Origin: Christensenella sp. UBA767
GTDB taxonomy: Bacteria; Bacillota; Clostridia; Christensenellales; CAG-917
Direction: 5' to 3'
DNA length: 10,333 nt
NCBI GenBank assembly: GCA_002297185.1
Contig: DBJV01000081.1
Location: 1 to 10,333, forward strand
Part shown: positions 1 to 5,500 of the stretch, in pieces
Numbering within the stretch: the stretch's first letter is position 1
Layout of the letters: the number at the start of each line of letters is the position of its first letter
Notes under the pieces: generated by a model
What the model saw: only the letters and a program-made list of their open reading frames with translations
Databases searched by the model: none
What the model was told of the DNA's origin: nothing
Made by a program: the position numbers and the translations under genes

Positions 1-18
1 TCGTTCCCTCGGAATGAC
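1..18. repeat. 3' end of a GTCATT/AATGAC palindromic intergenic element (partial)
   Basis: The window opens inside what looks like the tail of a short intergenic repeat: TCGTTCCC, one base, then CGGAATGAC (10-18). The same pieces recur at 156-163 (TCGTTCCC) and 285-293 (CGGAATGAC), where they belong to the element that begins at 74. AATGAC is the reverse complement of GTCATT, which begins the copies at 74 and 335. The beginning of this copy lies outside the window. A perfect palindrome TGGAATATTCCA (22-33) follows directly. Confidence 0.5.
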
Positions 19-51
19 AAATGGAATATTCCAATATATTTATATTCAGGT

Positions 52-66
52 GTGGGCAGCGCCCAC
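52..66. repeat. Short GC-rich hairpin preceding a palindromic element
   Basis: GTGGGC (52-57), loop AGC, GCCCAC (61-66) form a perfect 6-bp hairpin seven bases before the GTCATT element at 74. A shorter relative, GTGGG-ACA-CCCAC, lies at 299-311, upstream of the next element copy at 335. Neither hairpin is followed by a T-run, so they are probably part of the repeat island rather than terminators. Confidence 0.5.
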
Positions 67-73
67 CCATACC

Positions 74-293
74 GTCATTGCGAGGAGCAACGAATGTTGC
101 GACGTGGCAATCTAGCCGAAGGCGCAGTTCGCTACGCTGGATTCCCACGGTCACTTCGTTCCCACAGTGATTGTGCGCTGATAGCGCAAGCCTGCGGCTT
201 TCATTTGCAACTGCAAATACAATCACTTCAAAAAATATCGTCGTTCGGAAACCCTTGCGAGCAAGTTTCCTCACTCGACATTGGCGGAATGAC
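74..293. repeat. Palindromic intergenic repeat element, copy with extra internal DNA
   Basis: This element starts GTCATTGCG (74-82) and ends CGGAATGAC (285-293), an inverted pair with one mismatch. Near the left end lies a nested hairpin: outer ATTGC (77-81) with GCAAT (107-111), inner GCAAC (87-91) with GTTGC (96-100) around the loop GAAT. Between TCGTTCCC (156-163) and the right end lie about 121 bases absent from the equivalent place at 1-18. This extra DNA holds the cloverleaf at 166-227 and a hairpin at 247-270 (GGAAAC with GTTTCC, inner TTGC with GCAA). The element has no coding content I believe. Translations across it give the HCEE...RRGNL type peptide that such repeats produce by chance. 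Its mobility mechanism is unknown; a REP-like or MITE-like element is the nearest description. Confidence 0.6.
166..227. repeat. Cloverleaf-forming palindromic segment
   Basis: A perfect outer stem, AGTGATTGT (166-174) with ACAATCACT (219-227), encloses three perfect hairpins: TGCGCT-GAT-AGCGCA (174-188), AGCC-TGC-GGCT (189-199) and ATTTGC-AACT-GCAAAT (203-218). Base 174 can pair in either the outer stem or the first hairpin. The layout resembles a tRNA cloverleaf. However, there is no TTC-type T arm or recognisable anticodon arm, so I do not call it a tRNA. It is read as a structured repeat lodged inside the element at 74-293. Whether it is transcribed is unknown. Confidence 0.55.
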
Positions 294-298
294 AGATG

Positions 299-311
299 GT
301 GGGACACCCAC
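299..311. repeat. Short GC-rich hairpin preceding a palindromic element
   Basis: GTGGG-ACA-CCCAC forms a perfect 5-bp hairpin 23 bases before the element at 335. It resembles the hairpin at 52-66, which sits before the element at 74. A further ACCC follows in both places, which suggests both are decayed versions of one longer palindrome. Confidence 0.4.
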
Positions 312-334
312 ACCCAAATTACATTTCTCCATAT

Positions 335-430
335 GTCATTCAGAGGAGCAACATATGTTGCGACGTGGGAATCTAGGCGACAGCCGCATATGGATTACTC
401 CATTTCTCCTTATGTCATTGCGCCAATGAC
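335..430. repeat. Palindromic intergenic repeat element, second near-complete copy
   Basis: This copy starts GTCATTCAGAGGAGCAAC and ends in AATGAC (425-430). The core hairpin is a perfect 14-base palindrome, GCAACATATGTTGC (348-361). The outer stem is ATTC (338-341) with GAAT (369-372). Compared with the copy at 74, the G80:C108 pair is replaced by C341:G369, a compensatory change. The right end is itself a hairpin, GTCATTG-CGC-CAATGAC (414-430), which could be a minimal derivative of the element abutting it. Confidence 0.6.
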
Positions 431-446
431 AAGAGGAGTGTTTTTG

Positions 447-471
447 TTCGGATAAGGCTCCGCCTTCCGAA
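447..471. repeat. Bulged inverted repeat
   Basis: TTCGG (447-451), a two-base AT bulge, AAGGC (454-458), loop TCC, GCCTT (462-466) and CCGAA (467-471) form a 10-bp hairpin. On the plus strand it is followed by ATTATTAATT rather than a clean T-run. It could end transcription arriving from upstream, but it is as likely to be another palindrome of the repeat island. Confidence 0.5.
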
Positions 472-502
472 ATTATTAATTATTAATTATTAATTATTAA
501 TT
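471..502. repeat. Tandem 7-base repeat AATTATT, about 4.6 copies
   Basis: AATTATT is repeated head to tail without error four times (471-498), then AATT (499-502). The tract is pure A+T and lies about 190 bases upstream of the small membrane-protein gene. Perfect short tandem repeats can change copy number by slippage. No promoter element could be placed close enough to show an effect on expression. Confidence 0.85.
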
Positions 503-680
503 CATTTCACATAGTAATTATACACTTGTATGCCACGTCTTGCAATACAAAATTCGACAAATTGTAGTATTGTTTTTCGCATTTTGTTGAGTATTTAGAG
601 AGTGTAGCAGGCGGATAATTTCCAAACCGCGCCGCCTTACATAAAATCTTGCCGATTGCACACGCTATACACAATCTCAA
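503..680 (+). other. Non-coding leader upstream of the small membrane-protein gene
   Basis: No credible gene was seen here. The promoter of the gene at 693 probably lies in this stretch, but I could not fix it. GATAAT (614-619) is a fair -10 box, yet the nearest -35-like hexamer, TTGAGT (587-592), leaves a 21-base spacer. TTGCAA (540-545) with TAGTAT (565-570) leaves 19 bases. A weak GGCGG (610-614) with CCGCC (632-636) pairing lies just downstream of the first candidate. No riboswitch was recognised. Confidence 0.3.
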
Positions 681-686
681 AGGAGG
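681..686 (+). promoter_or_regulatory. Ribosome binding site AGGAGG
   Basis: A consensus AGGAGG ends six bases before the ATG at 693, which decides that start. An ATG at 688 is out of frame and too close to the site to be used. Confidence 0.85.
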
Positions 687-692
687 TATGGT

Positions 693-926
693 ATGGAAGA
701 TAACAATCTTGTCAGAAAGGTTGCCGAAATCAGCAATATGAACGTCATGATCCTTTTCATTCTCGTTGCATTCATTGCTCTATCAGTCGGCTTGGCGTTT
801 TTCTTCCTCGTTCCGGGCATGGTCGGCTACGCAATCGGCATCACGATGTTTGTAGTGGCAGGCTTGCTCTTTATGGTGGGCGAGATCAATTATTTTGCAA
901 AGATGAAGAAAATTCAAATTCAATAA
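693..926 (+). CDS. Small two-helix integral membrane protein of unknown function
   Basis: This encodes a 77-residue protein. A short charged N-terminus (MEDNNLVRKVAEIS) leads into two long hydrophobic segments, about residues 18-40 and 43-63, separated by a PG turn (41-42). A basic tail (KMKK, 70-73) follows. With lysine and arginine at both ends, a hairpin with both termini in the cytoplasm is likely. There is no signal peptide cleavage motif and no catalytic or ligand motif. The start is supported by a textbook ribosome binding site, so this is very probably a real gene despite its size. It converges on the surface-protein genes and shares their intergenic terminator region, so it is not in their operon. 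I do not recognise a family. A small membrane accessory or stress-related protein is possible but not shown. Confidence 0.8.
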   Translation: MEDNNLVRKVAEISNMNVMILFILVAFIALSVGLAFFFLVPGMVGYAIGITMFVVAGLLFMVGEINYFAKMKKIQIQ

Positions 927-999
927 ACGTTCAATTTGACCAATCAAAACTTTGACAATAGCAAAATCAAACGTCAATTATCAAAAGAAAACCAAAAAG

Positions 1000-1029
1000 A
1001 AAAACGACTTTCACACGAAAGCCGTTTTT
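1000..1029 (-). terminator. Rho-independent terminator shared by convergent genes
   Basis: A 13-bp stem (1000-1012 with 1017-1029) has a four-base loop ACAC. Read on the minus strand, the one imperfect pair is a U:G wobble, and the stem is followed by U-rich sequence complementary to 991-999. This gives a good terminator 20 bases after the stop codon at 1050-1052. Read on the plus strand, the same position is an A:C mismatch and the stem itself supplies only five Us. The site should therefore work better for the giant lipoprotein gene than for the small gene at 693-926. Confidence 0.8.
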
Positions 1030-1049
1030 CATATCTCGCACAATTGAAC

Positions 1050-2507
1050 TTATGCCCAACTCGTGCCGTTGTAAGTATAGGTTGTACCTTTTGCAAGCAA
1101 GTTATCGCCAGTCACAACTACGGTGTATTGTGTGTAATTTACCGTGTTATCGCCAGATTTATATGATTTTGCTGCTGTAGTTGTCGTCGGTGTACCAACA
1201 TCGAATCTCGCATATTCTGTTAAGTCGTGTACTTTTTCAAATGTACCGCCACCAAAAAGCGCAGAGGACGCTTTTGTCGCACCGCTGTTTCCTTCTTGAG
1301 AGTTTACGGACAACGTTGCGGAAGAAGAAACAACAATCTTTGCTCCAGATGTTTCCGATTGTATTCTTCCGCCAAAAGAGCCGTTTATGTTGTAAGTGCC
1401 GTTGACAACAAATTTTGCAGCGTCTTTATTCGGATAAATAGCACCGCCGAAAGCAGTATCTGTAAATGTGGAATAGATTATTATCGATCCGGATGTTGTG
1501 AGAGTTGCATTCTTGTTTACAGTAACGCTTGCGCCTGTCATGATTTTATAATCATAACTTGTTGTCAATGAAGAATTGTCTCCGTCTGCTCCTGTACCGA
1601 TAATTATGTCGTAATTCCAACCGATTGGGAACAACACTTCGGACATACTAACGGTTACGCCTTGTACCTCCAATGAGAGTGCGTTAAGAGTGGTTTCTCC
1701 GACAAAAGTCAATGCAGTTCTTCCGCCGTTATATTCTTTTTTCAAATAACCCGATTTTACGTTAATTATACCATTAGAACCTATAAAATCTTTTTGGTCT
1801 GTATTATGGTCATCGCTTGCGTACAAATCGACATATCCGGTGTGAGTTGAGCCGGAATAATAATACTGCGTGCATTGTATATTCGGCATTTCGAATTGTG
1901 TGAACGGTGACACGTTGCCTTTCCTGAAAACGGTTACTGTGTCGGTTCCGCCGCGGAAGTCACGAACAACGAACGGACTATATACGTGTGTGCCTGATTC
2001 GTATTCAATCGTGCCGTTTCCTTTTATATAGCCGCGCGCGTCGAGTTTTGCACTTCCTTTAAATATAATTTTACCGTTATTGATTATTTGGCTGTGAGAG
2101 CCGGATGTGTGTCCTTCAAGTATTCCGCCTGCTGCACCGATAAGACCTTGTATGATAACATTACCATAAACCGTTATGACGACGTTTTCTTTATCGTTTG
2201 TAAGTTGATAAATGGTTAATGTTGCTTTTATATAAGTGCTATTGTTATCAACATATGCTTGTTTGCCGTGTTCCGACTCGACATAGTTTTCGTATGTCTT
2301 ATTGAAGATTGTGCCGGAATAAGTTCTTTTTCTTGCATACGTCGGACTGCCGGGTGTAGTGCTTGAATCTTTATCGCTCGGCAAAACGAGCGTTACGCCG
2401 CTCGAAACGGTAACAGATTTGGATACAAACGCATTGCCGACGAGATATACGGTTTTTCCTGACGTTGCTTTTGCAAGTGCGCTTTCCACCGTCAAATACT
2501 CGCTGTC
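1050..2507 (-). other. C-terminal beta-helix-like domain of the giant lipoprotein
   Basis: This is residues about 1734-2218. Strands alternate with Gly/Asn turns (NNGKIIFKGSAKLDARG, IKGNGTIEYESGT, ATLTTSGSIIIYST, GTYNINGSFGGRI), the pattern of right-handed parallel beta-helix passengers and adhesins. It begins with ESALAKATSGKTVYLVGN, a lead-in comparable to the STYDELVLAG stretch in the neighbouring protein. The protein ends TYTYNGTSWA with no anchor motif. GC content falls in much of this part compared with the repeat array. No pectate-lyase type catalytic pattern was identified. Confidence 0.6.
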
Positions 2508-5500
2508 AAGTTGTGCCGCATATACGTTGAACGTTACGTCCGCATACGTTGCGTTATAGTTTGTCGTTTCGCTTGCGCTCACACGCACGGTGTAGATGCC
2601 GCCGTCAATCATTTGCGTTTTGTCCGTCGGAGCAACGAGGGTATAGGAGAACGTCGGATCCCAACCTTGCACGTCACGCACAAGGCTTGCCACGCTCACG
2701 CCCTCGGGGGTTGCCGTGCCTACAATTATGCCTGCATAGTCGATTGCCGAGCCTGTCCATCTTGCGCCAAACTCTCCGTCATAATGGAATTGAGCGTCTG
2801 CTTTTGCAAGTGCGATTTTGATTATTACGCCCGTATAAGCGTTGTAGTTGGTCTTGTCTTTGCAGTAGTTTGCGGAATATCCCTCGTCGTTCTTGTCGCA
2901 CGTCACAAGTTTGTTTGCATCCGCCCACTCAAAGCCTGTACCCATGAGGGAATATGCGGCAAGCGTTTTGCCGTATTCGTACGTGCCTGTGAGATTGACC
3001 TTTGCAAGAGCCGCGTCCACTTGATCTTTGGTGTAGTTCGCCTTGTTCACGACAAGCGTTTGTGCATTGCCGTAAATCACGTTGTAATTCTCAAGTTCTT
3101 CGCAATTTACGTTAAAGGTGTATTTCGTGCTGTTTGCGTCCGCACCCTTCGTGTAGTTGGTGGTATATGTCACCTTGCCTTCGAGCAAACTCTTGTCGTC
3201 GCCGTTCACAAATCCGGATACTTCGGATGCAAAGTCCGTGGGAACGTCATCTCCGTACGTGATTGCCTCGTGTGCAACCGCATCGAGGTTAAGGACTGCT
3301 TTGTTGACGATAAGTTTTGAGTTTTCATACTTGACGTCATAGTTGTTCAAAACGATCGTTCCTATCGTCACGTCAAACGTACCTGCACGTTTTGCACTGT
3401 TATAATCGCAAGAATATGCCTCGACAAATTCAAAACTATCTCTCGTTTCGTCGTATGCAAATCCCGTGTAACTAAAGGTATAATCTGGCATATCGTCGCC
3501 GTACGTAATAGTCTGCGTTCCGCTCAAACTGACAGTTAAAGTGGCTTTTGTGATAGTCACAACGCCTTTTTGTGTCGAAATCTCGTAATTTGCGTTTACG
3601 CCGTCGTTTACGTCAAGTCTGGGCATAATGTCGTATTTTCCGACTGCTTTTACGGCTTGGTTGTACGTGTCGTACGTCACGTTGAGTTTGTCGTCGCCGT
3701 ATATCGAGCCTTCGACGATTTCGTACGCATACGCTATCGCTTGACCATATACAAAGCTTGCGTCAACCGTCTTGACGGTAATCGGACGTTGTACGACCGT
3801 AAGTTCAAGATACGTGGTATCGAGCGTATAGTTTTTATTCGAGCAAGTTGCTTTTACCGCGTATCTACCAACGCCGTTGCCGACTTTGTATTGGGGGATA
3901 AGGGTGATGTATTGTTTTACCTCATCGTAGTTGTTTTCATTGTTGTCAACAACGCTGTATTTGTCAAATGCGCCCACTTCGTCGCCATACGTGACTTTAT
4001 AGTCGGTATCTGTGATTATGAGTTTCAATTCTTTTGCAACAACCTTCAACGTGCCGTTTGTCGTTTCGATTTGGTAGTTGTCATTGATTTGTGCGCTGAT
4101 GTTGAGGTTATAATTGCCAACGTCCTTGCCAACCGTGTAGTTGTTTGAACTTATCGTGACTTTCAAATCGGCGCTATCATCCACGTTTTCATTTTTGATG
4201 ATGATTCCGTCATGCGTGTATTGAGATTGGTCGAGAGCAAGTTCTTCGCCGTACGTTGCCGTTTGTTCGGTTGCCTTTATGGTGATCTTTCTCGGCTCGA
4301 TTTGCACTTGATAACTGTCCTCAAGCACGACTGGCTCTTCAACGCCTTCAACGTATTGGGTGAGTTTGTAATACACCGTATAAGCCATCACCATATTGTT
4401 TGCGGTGTTTCTAAGTACGTTGATAAACTTGGGTGCGTCGGTTGTCCATGTCTCTTTATCCAAGCTGTATTCAATCGTCACGTCGCTGTCCGTGCCTTCG
4501 ATATATACGCTGTGATAATCGCCGTCATACGTGAATTTAGGCTGCGATGCCACGGTGTGCGCAATGGAGATTTGTGCAATCTCGATCTTGATATCGAATT
4601 CGATATAACTCGGCAAATAATATGTCGTCACATCATCGCCGTCATTGTTGGTGACCTTAAAGCCTGTCATTTCAAACAACTCGTTGAATGCGTTTTCGTC
4701 GTAGTTGTTGACAAACGTGTATTTGCCAATAGCGTTCTTTTTGAGTTTAATCGTGCCTTTTACTTGGTCGCCGTAGCAAAGTACGTTTTGCATTGCCTCA
4801 GAAATATCGAAGGATACGTATTCGCCCTCTTTGTAGGCAAATTTCTTTGAAATTCCAAGTTTATAATACGCCGCCACAACCTCGATTTCGTCGGAAGTAA
4901 TCGTCACGTCGTAGTTGTTTTTCAAATTCTCGTCCAACACCTCTGCGACAAGTTTGAAACTTCCAATCATACCTTCATAGTATGACTCGTCTGGATTGTC
5001 GTAGCGCACGAGATCGTAATTCGTGTATTGACTGTAACGAGTTACAGAATCGCCGTTCGCCGCTTGGATTTTCGACGTGCAATTGATTTGAATAAAGGAA
5101 ACGCTGTTGATTTCTGCAAAGGTCGTGCCGTATTGCAACTCTCTATCCAATTTCAAGTTGACCGTGACAGGTCTCTTTGCAACCGTCACCGCTCCGTCGA
5201 TAGATCTTACGGTGTAGTTTGCATTGCCGCTCGTTGCGGTTATCGTGATATCGCTGCCTACAGGCGTGTGCTTGCCGTGTTCGGAAACGTAGTCGCTTTG
5301 GCATACTACAACCTTATTTACGTCGTCGCCTTTAACGATAGCGTCGTCCGCGACAGAGAACGTGTATCCGCTGATAGCCTCGCCGTAAATCACGTTGATG
5401 TCATTTACGATTACGGTTATTTCACGTCTATTCACGGTGACTTGCGCCTTAAGAGTGCTGCCGTCTGCGAGAGTGTAGTTGCCATTCTCGCTCTTGAGTG

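Noticed and set aside
166..227. Cloverleaf read as a tRNA gene
   Set aside because: It is only 62 bases long, lacks a TTC-type T arm, and no arm has a seven-base anticodon loop; all three loops are three or four bases.
52..455. Two plus-strand reading frames of 125 and 94 codons
   Set aside because: They run through the palindromic repeats and encode HCEEQ...RRGNL type peptides typical of chance translations of such elements. No ribosome binding site was seen and the two frames overlap each other.
1..502. CRISPR array
   Set aside because: The repeats are palindromic, few, irregularly spaced and divergent. There are no uniform direct repeats with equal-length spacers.
2511..3320. Plus-strand reading frame of 269 codons opposite the giant lipoprotein
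   Set aside because: It is antisense to a well-supported gene and rich in Arg, Cys, Val and Ala, as expected from the complement of the biased sense codons. It has no domain and no ribosome binding site.
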